From Lonsdalea britannica (lineage in GTDB: Bacteria; Pseudomonadota; Gammaproteobacteria; Enterobacterales; Enterobacteriaceae): 14,078 nt of DNA. The notes beneath the pieces were generated by a model that ran no database searches, had not been told where the DNA came from, and saw nothing but the letters and a program-made list of their open reading frames with translations. Below are positions 1 through 6,776 of the stretch, piece after piece. The position numbers were made by a program, and so were the translations under genes. How positions within the stretch are numbered: position 1 is the first letter of the stretch; each line of letters starts with the position of its first letter. The stretch is taken from the NCBI RefSeq assembly GCF_946477055.1, contig NZ_CAMKXG010000069.1, positions 1 through 14,078 on the forward strand, given 5' to 3'.

Positions 1-48
1 CTGAGGGGGTTATTCGGGTAATGATTAAAAGATAAATATTTTTAATAA

Positions 49-72
49 AGCCCCACATATATCTGTGGGGCT
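49..72 (-). terminator. Rho-independent terminator of the lipoprotein gene
   Basis: A perfect 9-bp stem (AGCCCCACA at 49-57, TGTGGGGCT at 64-72) closes a 6-base loop. Read on the minus strand it is followed by a T-rich run (complement of about 37-48). It starts about 30 bases past the stop of the minus-strand lipoprotein gene, as expected for its terminator. Confidence 0.8.
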
Positions 73-100
73 ATCTTCAGCAGGAAATTTCAACTATTTC

Positions 101-406
101 TCAATGCTGGATCTCAATCTGTGTCCAGCCTTGGCGATACATGCAGTCTTTCACCAGGATGTCTCGCTTACTCTCATTTTCATCACTCGTTGAGTAGCTT
201 GTACTAATAGTTTTATGTTTTTCATCTTTAGATGTGTACTTGCCCGAGATTTGATTGTCAGGTGGCAAATCCCTGAGCGCCTGCGCTTTACATTGCGTTT
301 CAGCAATAACCTCCTGTTGCTTGTCGGTGCCGGGCTTAACCCACTGATACTGAACACAACCCGTCAAGCTTATTAGGATTAACGTCATAACAACGGTCTT
401 TTTCAT
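101..406 (-). CDS. Small putative lipoprotein, Cys-pair type
   Basis: This encodes a 101-residue protein that I do not recognise as a named gene. The N-terminus is a lipoprotein signal: Lys2-Lys3, a hydrophobic stretch 4-15, and a lipobox Leu14-Thr15-Gly16-Cys17. The acylated residue would be Cys17. Val18 at the +2 position, rather than Asp, suggests sorting to the outer membrane. The mature part is short, hydrophilic and Lys/Ser/Thr-rich in the middle. It has two cysteines, C39 and C88, the second in a C-M-x-x-x-G-W pattern near the end that recurs in small enterobacterial lipoproteins; a disulfide is likely. I chose the ATG at 406 because the signal peptide then begins Met-Lys-Lys. A TTG at 415 would add only three residues. 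No strong Shine-Dalgarno is visible. It appears monocistronic, with its own terminator at 49-72. Confidence 0.7.
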   Translation of the reverse strand: MKKTVVMTLILISLTGCVQYQWVKPGTDKQQEVIAETQCKAQALRDLPPDNQISGKYTSKDEKHKTISTSYSTSDENESKRDILVKDCMYRQGWTQIEIQH

Positions 407-550
407 GATACCCAATCAAAAGTAAAATAAAGTTAACTCTAACTATACTGCGATCGAGTTCCTATAAACAGAATATCAACACGTTAAGCGTTGGGGGATA
501 GCACCGCGGAAAAGCCACTATTTTGAGAGAGCATACGGGCAGGCAGCTGT

Positions 551-565
551 AGGCCCCGCAGGCCT
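551..565 (-). terminator. Weak hairpin just past the MFS stop
   Basis: A 5-bp inverted repeat (AGGCC / GGCCT) around CCGCA lies 2 bases beyond the stop codon of the MFS gene on the minus strand. There is no T-run after it, so intrinsic termination is doubtful. I list it because it is the only stem seen in the 161-base gap before the lipoprotein gene. Confidence 0.25.
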
Positions 566-567
566 CA

Positions 568-1827
568 TTAGCTATGACTGCGGATAAACCGGGAACGCCA
601 AGGTTTTAGTACCCATATCGCTAGCGCCGCCGTGACAAAATCCAGCGTAATTGCGCAGCCGAAGACGATGTGCCATCCCTGAGTGTGTTGATACAGCAAC
701 GCCGCCAGCGGTCCGCCCAGAATTGAGCCTACACCCTGCGACATATACAGCCAGCCGTAGTTAGCGGTCGCGTTTTGCGTGCCGAAGGTATCGGTCAGCG
801 TCGAAGGAAATAGCGAGAAGATTTCTCCCCAGCCAAAGAACACGACGCCGGAAAGCAGCACGAACAGCAAGGCGTTATCCCGCGACATCAGCCAAAGCGT
901 CATCGCGCACCCTTCCAGCGCAAAGGCGATGAACATCGTGTTTTCACGTCCGAAGCGGTCGGAAATAAAGCCGAACAGCGGTCGGGTCAATCCATTGGTG
1001 AACCGATCGATAGTCAGCGCCAGCGGTAGCGCCGCCATACCGAAGACCACCGCGCTGGTGATGCCGAAATCATGGGCGAAGATCGCCATCTGCGAGGTGA
1101 CCATCAAACCGGAAGTCGACATCATCGCCATCATCAGAAACATCAGCCAGAACAACGGCTGACGCAACATCTCTTTGGAAGCAAACTGCCGGCGACTTTG
1201 TTCCAACCGGCTGGCAGGCTGTGACGCGGTATCCTCTTCGACCGGCACTCTTAACCCCTGACTGGCTAGCAGGCCCACCAGCGCGAACACGCTGCCATAG
1301 ACCAGTAACGTCCACTCCAGTCCCTGCTGACCCAAACTGATAGATATTGGAAACGTGGTGAGAATCGCCCCCATACCATAGCCCGCGGCCACCATACCCG
1401 CGGCGAATCCGCGATGACGCGGAAACCAGCGCACCATCAGCCCCACGACGCCGACATACACAATCCCGGTCCCCAGGCCGCCAATACAGCCATAGACCAG
1501 ATAAAGCATCGCCAGACTCTGAACCTGTGCGGCGAGCACCCAGCTGAGGCCGGATAACACGGTCCCCAGCGAGATCAGCAGCCGTGGCCCGAAACGGTCA
1601 ATCAGCTTGCCCTGAAACGGCGAGAAGAAGGTTTGTAGAATAATCAGCAGCGAAAACGTGACCTGCAATTCAGGCAGGCTGACGCCGATTTTCTCTGTGA
1701 AGGGTTTAGTCATTAAGGTCCAGACGTACTGCGGACTGGATATCGAAGCCATACAAATTAACCCCAATACCATTTGAATCCACTTGGTGCGAGCCGATAC
1801 CTGAATCGGCATGCTGAGCGTTGTCAT
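568..1827 (-). CDS. MFS transporter, oxalate/formate antiporter (OFA) family
   Basis: This 419-residue inner-membrane transporter has about 12 hydrophobic segments. It shows the MFS motif A after helix 2 (Gly73-Lys-Leu-Ile-Asp-Arg-Phe-Gly-Pro-Arg82) and its repeat after helix 8 (about 286-295, G-F-I-S-D-R-F-G-R-E). A hydrophilic central loop spans about 194-222. Sequence texture (G-G-L-G-T-G near 116-121, N-Y-G-W-L-Y near 356-361, G-G-P-L-A near 371-375) matches the OFA group, which includes Oxalobacter OxlT and E. coli YhjX. OxlT uses a helix-11 lysine for its dicarboxylate substrate; Gln364 appears to sit there here, so oxalate as substrate is not assured. The ATG at 1827 is preceded by an A-rich AAGGGGA ribosome site about 10 bases upstream. 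A 6-bp hairpin (1860-1876) lies in the leader. It stands alone, divergent from srfABC. Family confidence is high; substrate is unknown. Confidence 0.85.
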   Translation of the reverse strand: MTTLSMPIQVSARTKWIQMVLGLICMASISSPQYVWTLMTKPFTEKIGVSLPELQVTFSLLIILQTFFSPFQGKLIDRFGPRLLISLGTVLSGLSWVLAAQVQSLAMLYLVYGCIGGLGTGIVYVGVVGLMVRWFPRHRGFAAGMVAAGYGMGAILTTFPISISLGQQGLEWTLLVYGSVFALVGLLASQGLRVPVEEDTASQPASRLEQSRRQFASKEMLRQPLFWLMFLMMAMMSTSGLMVTSQMAIFAHDFGITSAVVFGMAALPLALTIDRFTNGLTRPLFGFISDRFGRENTMFIAFALEGCAMTLWLMSRDNALLFVLLSGVVFFGWGEIFSLFPSTLTDTFGTQNATANYGWLYMSQGVGSILGGPLAALLYQHTQGWHIVFGCAITLDFVTAALAIWVLKPWRSRFIRSHS

Positions 1828-1859
1828 TATTCATTTCCCCTTGCGTATCAATGTCATCG

Positions 1860-1876
1860 CGCATCGTCAGGATGCG
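1860..1876 (-). promoter_or_regulatory. Small hairpin in the MFS leader
   Basis: CGCATC (1860-1865) and GATGCG (1871-1876) form a 6-bp stem with a 5-base loop, 33 bases upstream of the MFS start codon. It may affect mRNA structure. No role is known. Confidence 0.25.
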
Positions 1877-2313
1877 TCGAAAAAAACTGCGATGGGAAGC
1901 CGGTCTCTTTGTGATGATGATGACTCATGCTGACCCCAGAGGGTGATAAGCACTATCTATGCCACCTGTTGGCCATGCCGGTAGGAAAAGCCAGTCAGTC
2001 AACCGGTAACGTGTTGACTCAATAAGGAATGAGTTGCCTTTCGAGGCTGAGGGCTGTTTTGATGCGGTGGTCACGTCATCCGTTTTCTTGCGTTGGCTTG
2101 CCGCTGTGAAAGACGTCCCGTGGTGCGAATCCGAGGCGGCCGCGCACTCTTTTCGTTCATTCGCGGCCTTTGCGTCGCCGTCGGTGGTCTTTTTTTGACG
2201 TAAAGTGACCTGCCAACGTGAGGGGGGGATCGCTCTTCTCCATTTCATTACGTTGCGTTACGGGCTACCCTTGGTATGGGCAAAATTAACGCTGATAAGG
2301 CAAGCATTTACTC

Positions 2314-2337
2314 CTTTTGCCGTTTCTTTTGGCGTTT
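2314..2337 (+). repeat. 12-bp tandem repeat upstream of srfA
   Basis: CTTTTGCCGTTT (2314-2325) is followed directly by CTTTTGGCGTTT (2326-2337), two copies differing at one base. The pair ends 18 bases before a TAGAAT element, so it occupies the position of a -35 region or an upstream activator site for srfABC. Confidence 0.6.
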
Positions 2338-2361
2338 GAATTGCTTGCAAAAAGGTAGAAT
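2336..2361 (+). promoter_or_regulatory. Candidate srfABC promoter
   Basis: TAGAAT at 2356-2361 resembles a -10 box (5 of 6 to TATAAT). The best -35-like sequence, TTGAAT at 2336-2341, is only 14 bases away, shorter than the usual 16-18. If this is the promoter, it probably needs an activator. Transcription would begin near 2368, giving an mRNA leader of about 60 bases. Confidence 0.3.
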
Positions 2362-2430
2362 TTACGCTGGCGCAGACATACACCGAGCTTTTTCTGCCGT
2401 GAAACATCTACTACACAAGGTCTCTTTGGC

Positions 2431-3786
2431 GTGGCAAAACTATTTTTACGCAGTGGCAATCTGGACGACTTTCTGGCGTTAGGAGAGAACGGACAGCCCG
2501 TTTACGCTTCGGCGCTGCAACTCAGGGAAACACTGCGTCTTCGTAAGCAGCAGCCGATCGCTGACTGTTTGGCAATACCCCAGTCCAATGAAAAAGGCGA
2601 TCGCATCGACTGGTATGCGCCCGTCGCAGGCAAAATGACGTCCTGGATGGCCGCGAGTGATGAACAGCGCGAGCACGCGCTTGAACTGCTGGAACAGTAC
2701 CAGCAAACCATCGCCGGGATTAGCGAGAAGGCGCAAATCTCCGAAAAACCCGCGCTGAAACTGTTTGGCGTCCTCTTGGCGAAAGCCATCCAGTTCCCCG
2801 GCCCCAACCACGTTTATCTTGTGGATGATAAGCCGGTCATTACCTTCTGGGGCTTCGTCAATCTCGGTAAAAAATCCCGCGTCGATGCGCTGGAGTGCCT
2901 GCGCCCCGTGGCGCCGCCTGAACCGCCTGTGATTGAGGTTGCGCCAGAGCCAGAGCCGGAACCGGTTGAAACGCCTGAACCTGAGATTCAGGAGCCTGAG
3001 CCGGCCCCTGAGCCAGAAACTGCCCCGGTTGAAACGCCTGAACCGGCGCCTGTGTTTGTGGTGCCGGACGCGCCGAAACCCACGTCACACTCTGTCTGGA
3101 TGCGGGCGTGGTGGCTGATCCCGTGCGCCGGTTTACTGGTCACGCTGGGCATGCAGATCCGCAGCTGTGTTTCGTTGCCGCCTTCTGAGAAAACGCCTTC
3201 CATGGTCGTCGTTAAACCCGAAAAACGCGTGCTGGACGCTACCCCTGCGCCGGTAGAATCCCCGCTTCTGAGCTTCTCTGGACTGCCATTGGGTGATGCC
3301 ACCTTGATGCCGCCCGTCGCGCCCCCTGCGGTAGCGAGTGAAGAGAAAACGCCGGAAACCGCGCCAGCCAGCGATGCGGCGCATGTGACGCCAGCGCCTA
3401 AAGGCGTACTGGTGATGCCGTCGGAATCCATCCGCGTTGGCTCCGTCCGGTTCCTGAACGGTAACTGGCAGGCGACCGCCATCGTGAAGAATCCGCTGAC
3501 GGGCAAGCCGCCGGTATTGAAGTACCAGATCCAAAACGGTAAAGGCCGTGTGAGATTCACCTATGGCGATAAAGTCACCTGCCGTGCTGACGTCGAAGCC
3601 GGGCTTCATCAGTCGGGTAATCTGGTGATTAACAGCCGCTACCGGGCGCGTTGCAGCGACGGTTCGCGTTACAGCATGCCAGAAGTCGTCTGTAACCGGG
3701 TGGACACCGCCGAAGCGGCGGACTGTAAAGGCCGCTTTGACGCCGATACGATATTACCGATGACGATTAAGCGTGAGAGTAAATAA
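2431..3786 (+). CDS. srfA: SrfA family protein, bitopic membrane protein
   Basis: This is the first gene of srfABC, 451 residues. It has four parts. Residues 1-157 form a globular, probably cytoplasmic domain. Residues 160-215 are a Pro/Glu linker dominated by E-P repeats, with P-V-E-T-P-E-P at 178 and again at 199. One hydrophobic segment, about 225-243 (Trp-Trp-Leu-Ile ... Gly-Met-Gln), follows. A second low-complexity Pro/Ala stretch (250-325) then leads to a C-terminal domain of about 120 residues with Cys384, 408, 421 and 432, which could pair if it lies in the periplasm. The start is GTG at 2431, with AAGG 10 bases upstream; the N-terminus Met-Ala-Lys-Leu-Phe-Leu-Arg-Ser-Gly-Asn matches my memory of SrfA proteins. 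srfB starts 2 bases after its stop. 'SrfA' is a family name taken from Salmonella; its molecular role is unknown. Membrane topology is my inference. Confidence 0.85.
   Translation: MAKLFLRSGNLDDFLALGENGQPVYASALQLRETLRLRKQQPIADCLAIPQSNEKGDRIDWYAPVAGKMTSWMAASDEQREHALELLEQYQQTIAGISEKAQISEKPALKLFGVLLAKAIQFPGPNHVYLVDDKPVITFWGFVNLGKKSRVDALECLRPVAPPEPPVIEVAPEPEPEPVETPEPEIQEPEPAPEPETAPVETPEPAPVFVVPDAPKPTSHSVWMRAWWLIPCAGLLVTLGMQIRSCVSLPPSEKTPSMVVVKPEKRVLDATPAPVESPLLSFSGLPLGDATLMPPVAPPAVASEEKTPETAPASDAAHVTPAPKGVLVMPSESIRVGSVRFLNGNWQATAIVKNPLTGKPPVLKYQIQNGKGRVRFTYGDKVTCRADVEAGLHQSGNLVINSRYRARCSDGSRYSMPEVVCNRVDTAEAADCKGRFDADTILPMTIKRESK
2962..3044 (+). repeat. 20-bp direct repeat, 63-bp period, inside srfA
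   Basis: The same 20 bases, beginning CCGGTTGAAACG, occur exactly at 2962-2981 and 3025-3044. The spacing of 63 bp is 21 codons, so recombination or slippage between copies would remove or add 21 residues of the Pro/Glu linker without a frameshift. Each copy encodes P-V-E-T-P-E-P. Confidence 0.85.
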
Positions 3787-3788
3787 TA

Positions 3789-6776
3789 ATGCTGGCAACC
3801 ATTACTGATTATAAACAACGCATTACGCTGATTCAGAATAGCGGTATCCAGTTTCTCGATTTCGCGATAAAACTTAATTCTGAGGCAGACATTGCCAACC
3901 GGTTTATCCGCAAGAGCGCCAATGGCCCTCTCCTGCGGTTGATTTACAACGAGAACAACGGCAAGTTCGTGCTCCCGGGCGAAACCAACGTTTTGCCAGA
4001 AGCGGTGAACCCCGAGTCGAACTTTACGCTGAAGCAGTCACTGAACCTGCTCAGTCAGGCCTGGCTGCCTCTGCCGTTTTTCCGCTTCAACCCGCCGCGG
4101 ACGTTCCTCGGCGGCCCGAACAACTGGGCACGCGTTCAGGTCCTCGAACTGGACCAGCCGGATGACGACGGCAACACGCACCGCATCTGTCTGGCCTTCG
4201 ACACGAAGGTATATCCGGAAAGCCATGAGTATGAGTCGTTAGCGCCGAGCGAGAACGACATCAACACTGGCCGGAACTATACGCTGGCCTACCACAGCGA
4301 CGAACTGTACGAGTTTCTGGATCTGACCTGGGTCGACGGTTGGCTGCGCGAGACATTCTCCCAGCAGGCCGCGAAGCGTGAACGTCGCAAGCCGCACGAA
4401 ATTCGTCAGGGGCTGCGCGACTTCGAATATCAGGCGCATTTCCTCAACCTGCTGGACGTGCTCGGCAACCTGCTGGAAATTCCAGAGGTGCAAATCACCG
4501 CCAGTACGTTGCAGGAACCGGCCGTCAACGTTGACCTGATCCTGGATGTGGGCAACTCTCACACCGCCGGAATTCTGGTTGAAGATCATGCAGACGAAAG
4601 TAATGGTCTGAAACAGACCTACGAAATGCAGATCCGCGATCTGAGCGAACCCCATTATCTGTACAACGAGCTGTTCGACAGCCGCGTGGAGTTCGCACAG
4701 GCCAAATTCGGCAAACAGAACTTCTCCTACGAAAGCGGCCGGGAAGATGCTTTTGTCTGGCCATCCATCACGCGTGTTGGACGCGAAGCCAGCCGTATGG
4801 CGCTACAGCGTCAGGGAACGGAAGGCTCCAGCGGTATTTCCAGCCCGCGTCGTTATCTGTGGGATGAAGAACCTTACATGCCCGGCTGGCGCTTTGGTCA
4901 GCCTGCGGGCGCCGCCCAGCAAGAACCATTGGCGACGGCGATGCCGCTGACCATGCTGGTCAATGACGAAGGTCAGCCGCTGTTTAATCTACCGCTGGAT
5001 GAACGTCTGCCGGTGTTTGCGCCTCACTATAGCCGCAGCGCAGTCATGACCTTCATGCTGTCTGAACTGCTGGCGCAGGCGCTGATGCAGATGAACAGCG
5101 CCGCCCAGCGTCAGAAGATGATCCACGCCAACGCGCCGCGTCAGCTACGCAACATCATTCTGACCCTGCCCTCGGCGATGCCGAAGCCGGAGCGGGAAAT
5201 CTTCCGCCGCCGCATGTATGAAGCCATCGGGCTGGTATGGAAAGCGATGGGCTGGCACCCGGCAGATGAGGACTTCCACACGCCGCAGGATAAAGCGCTG
5301 AGCCGCGTTCCCGTCCCGGAAGTCCAGATGGAGTGGGACGAAGCGACCTGCGGTCAGATGGTGTACCTGTATAACGAAGCGCAGGTGAACTTCGGTGGAC
5401 GCGCAGAAGCGTTTTTCGCCAGCATGGCGCGCCCGGATAAAGAGCTCGCGGACGATGAACAGCCCGGCAAAACGCTGCGTATCGCCTCTATCGATATCGG
5501 CGGAGGCACCACCGACCTCGCCATTACGCAGTACTGGCTGGACGACGGCGTCGGCAGCAATGTGAAAATTATTCCGCGTCTGCTGTTCCGCGAAGGATTC
5601 AAGGTGGCGGGCGATGATATCTTGCTCGATGTCATCCAGATGTACGTCCTGCCAGCCGTACAGGCCGCACTGAAAAAAGCCGGCATGACCAGCCCTGAAG
5701 GGGTGATGACGCGCCTGTTCGGCAGCGAAGGCCGGATGGACGGTCAGTTGACGCTGCGTCAGCAGGTCACCTTGCAGCTGTTTATCCCTATTGGTCAGGC
5801 GGTGCTGGAAGCGTACGAAAACTTCGATCCGCTGGATCTGAATGCCGAGATCGATGCAACGTTCGGCGAGCTGCTGAGCCAGCTGCCGACACAGAAAGTC
5901 CTGGATTACGTCAACAGCGGCGTACAGCGTGAGCTGCCGGAAGAAGAAGTGGGCTTCGATATTCTGCAAGTGCCGCTGGTCCTGCGCTTAAGCAAGCTGC
6001 ACGCCGAATTCCTGTCTAACCGCATGAGCATCACCCAGCATCTGCGTCTGATGTCTGAAGTCGTCTCGCTGTACGCCTGCGATGTGCTCCTGTTAACGGG
6101 ACGCCCTTCCCGTTTCCCGGGGATTCAGGCCCTGTTCCGTCATCTTCAACCGCTGCCGATCAACCGCATGCTGTCGCTAGATGGTTACCACACCAGCGAC
6201 TGGTATCCGTTCAACAAGCGTGGCCGGATTGATAACCCGAAATCGACCGCGGCGGTAGGCGCTATGTTGTGCCTGTTGGCGCTCGATCTGCGTCTGCCGG
6301 GCTTCTACTTCAAGGCGGGCGATTTCCAGCCTTATTCCACCGTGCGTTACCTGGGAATGCTGGACAGCAGCCAGGCGTTGACCATGGATAATGTTTACTA
6401 CAACGATATCGATTTGGATGTCGCCGACTTTACCCTGCGCGAGCAGCCCGGTTTCGACGTGCGCGGATCGCTGTGTCTCGGCTTCCGTCAGTTGGACAAC
6501 GACCGCTGGCCCGCCTCTCCGCTTTATTCCCTCTCGATTGTGGACCCGGAGCTGGCACGAAAAGTCGCGGGCGACAGCGTGCTGCATGTGCGTCTGGAAG
6601 TCGTCAAAGGCGAAGGCCACGACACGCCGGAGTGTTTCGAGATCGCCGAGGCCATTCTGGGCGATGGGCAACCAGTGCCGCCGCAGCATTTGAAACTCCG
6701 TCTGAATACCCTGGCCAGCACCGGCTCGGGCATGACTCATTACTGGATCGATAGCGGGAGCGTCTTTAAGAAATGA
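3789..6776 (+). CDS. srfB: SrfB, large HSP70/actin-like ATPase
   Basis: This is the second gene of srfABC, 995 residues, the usual SrfB size. The actin/HSP70 nucleotide-binding signature is visible in order: phosphate-1 (Asp253-Val-Gly-Asn-Ser-His-Thr259), an HSP70-like strand-turn 'ILTLPSAMPKPERE' (456-469), phosphate-2 (Asp569-Ile-Gly-Gly-Gly-Thr-Thr-Asp576), an adenosine motif (Leu769-Thr-Gly-Arg-Pro-Ser-Arg-Phe-Pro-Gly778) and a connect-2-like helix (A-A-V-G-A, 821-825). It carries about 240 residues before the ATPase core and about 170 after it. No signal peptide or membrane segment is evident, so it is probably cytoplasmic. The ATG at 3789 lies 2 bases after srfA; its last codons overlap the srfC start (ATGA, 6773-6776), which implies translational coupling. 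Family assignment is strong; ATP use is inferred from motifs. The partner or substrate is unknown, although SrfA and SrfC are the obvious candidates. Confidence 0.93.
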   Translation: MLATITDYKQRITLIQNSGIQFLDFAIKLNSEADIANRFIRKSANGPLLRLIYNENNGKFVLPGETNVLPEAVNPESNFTLKQSLNLLSQAWLPLPFFRFNPPRTFLGGPNNWARVQVLELDQPDDDGNTHRICLAFDTKVYPESHEYESLAPSENDINTGRNYTLAYHSDELYEFLDLTWVDGWLRETFSQQAAKRERRKPHEIRQGLRDFEYQAHFLNLLDVLGNLLEIPEVQITASTLQEPAVNVDLILDVGNSHTAGILVEDHADESNGLKQTYEMQIRDLSEPHYLYNELFDSRVEFAQAKFGKQNFSYESGREDAFVWPSITRVGREASRMALQRQGTEGSSGISSPRRYLWDEEPYMPGWRFGQPAGAAQQEPLATAMPLTMLVNDEGQPLFNLPLDERLPVFAPHYSRSAVMTFMLSELLAQALMQMNSAAQRQKMIHANAPRQLRNIILTLPSAMPKPEREIFRRRMYEAIGLVWKAMGWHPADEDFHTPQDKALSRVPVPEVQMEWDEATCGQMVYLYNEAQVNFGGRAEAFFASMARPDKELADDEQPGKTLRIASIDIGGGTTDLAITQYWLDDGVGSNVKIIPRLLFREGFKVAGDDILLDVIQMYVLPAVQAALKKAGMTSPEGVMTRLFGSEGRMDGQLTLRQQVTLQLFIPIGQAVLEAYENFDPLDLNAEIDATFGELLSQLPTQKVLDYVNSGVQRELPEEEVGFDILQVPLVLRLSKLHAEFLSNRMSITQHLRLMSEVVSLYACDVLLLTGRPSRFPGIQALFRHLQPLPINRMLSLDGYHTSDWYPFNKRGRIDNPKSTAAVGAMLCLLALDLRLPGFYFKAGDFQPYSTVRYLGMLDSSQALTMDNVYYNDIDLDVADFTLREQPGFDVRGSLCLGFRQLDNDRWPASPLYSLSIVDPELARKVAGDSVLHVRLEVVKGEGHDTPECFEIAEAILGDGQPVPPQHLKLRLNTLASTGSGMTHYWIDSGSVFKK

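Larger units (their letters stand above)
1828..2430. other. 603-bp gap: possible decayed or repeated element plus srf leader
   Basis: No convincing gene is present here. On the minus strand 1925-2248 is open for 107 codons, but it lacks a ribosome binding site, has a low-complexity Lys/Ala/Ser/Thr-rich product and matches no family I know. The plus strand is also open over roughly 2012-2195, ending in a T7 run. Within it lie an inverted repeat GGCCGCG / CGCGGCC (2138-2144 and 2162-2168) and a G7 run (2222-2228). Two-strand openness with homopolymers fits a dispersed repeat or degraded gene better than an active one. Bases 2276-2430 are the AT-richer srf leader with a tandem repeat and a candidate promoter. 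Confidence 0.4.

Noticed and set aside
1908..1925. Possible CRP site upstream of the MFS gene (TGTGA half-site)
   Set aside because: The second half (TGACT) does not match TCACA; only one half-site is present.
1925..2248. 107-codon minus-strand open frame as a real gene
   Set aside because: No ribosome site, a low-complexity basic/Ser/Ala product and no recognisable domain. I kept it only as an unexplained stretch.
2276..2482. 68-codon plus-strand frame overlapping the srfA start
   Set aside because: It covers the promoter-like region and overlaps srfA in another frame, with no ribosome site.
5145..5969. 274-codon minus-strand frame inside srfB
   Set aside because: It is antisense to a well-supported gene with conserved motifs; long antisense frames are common in GC-rich codons with strong third-position bias.
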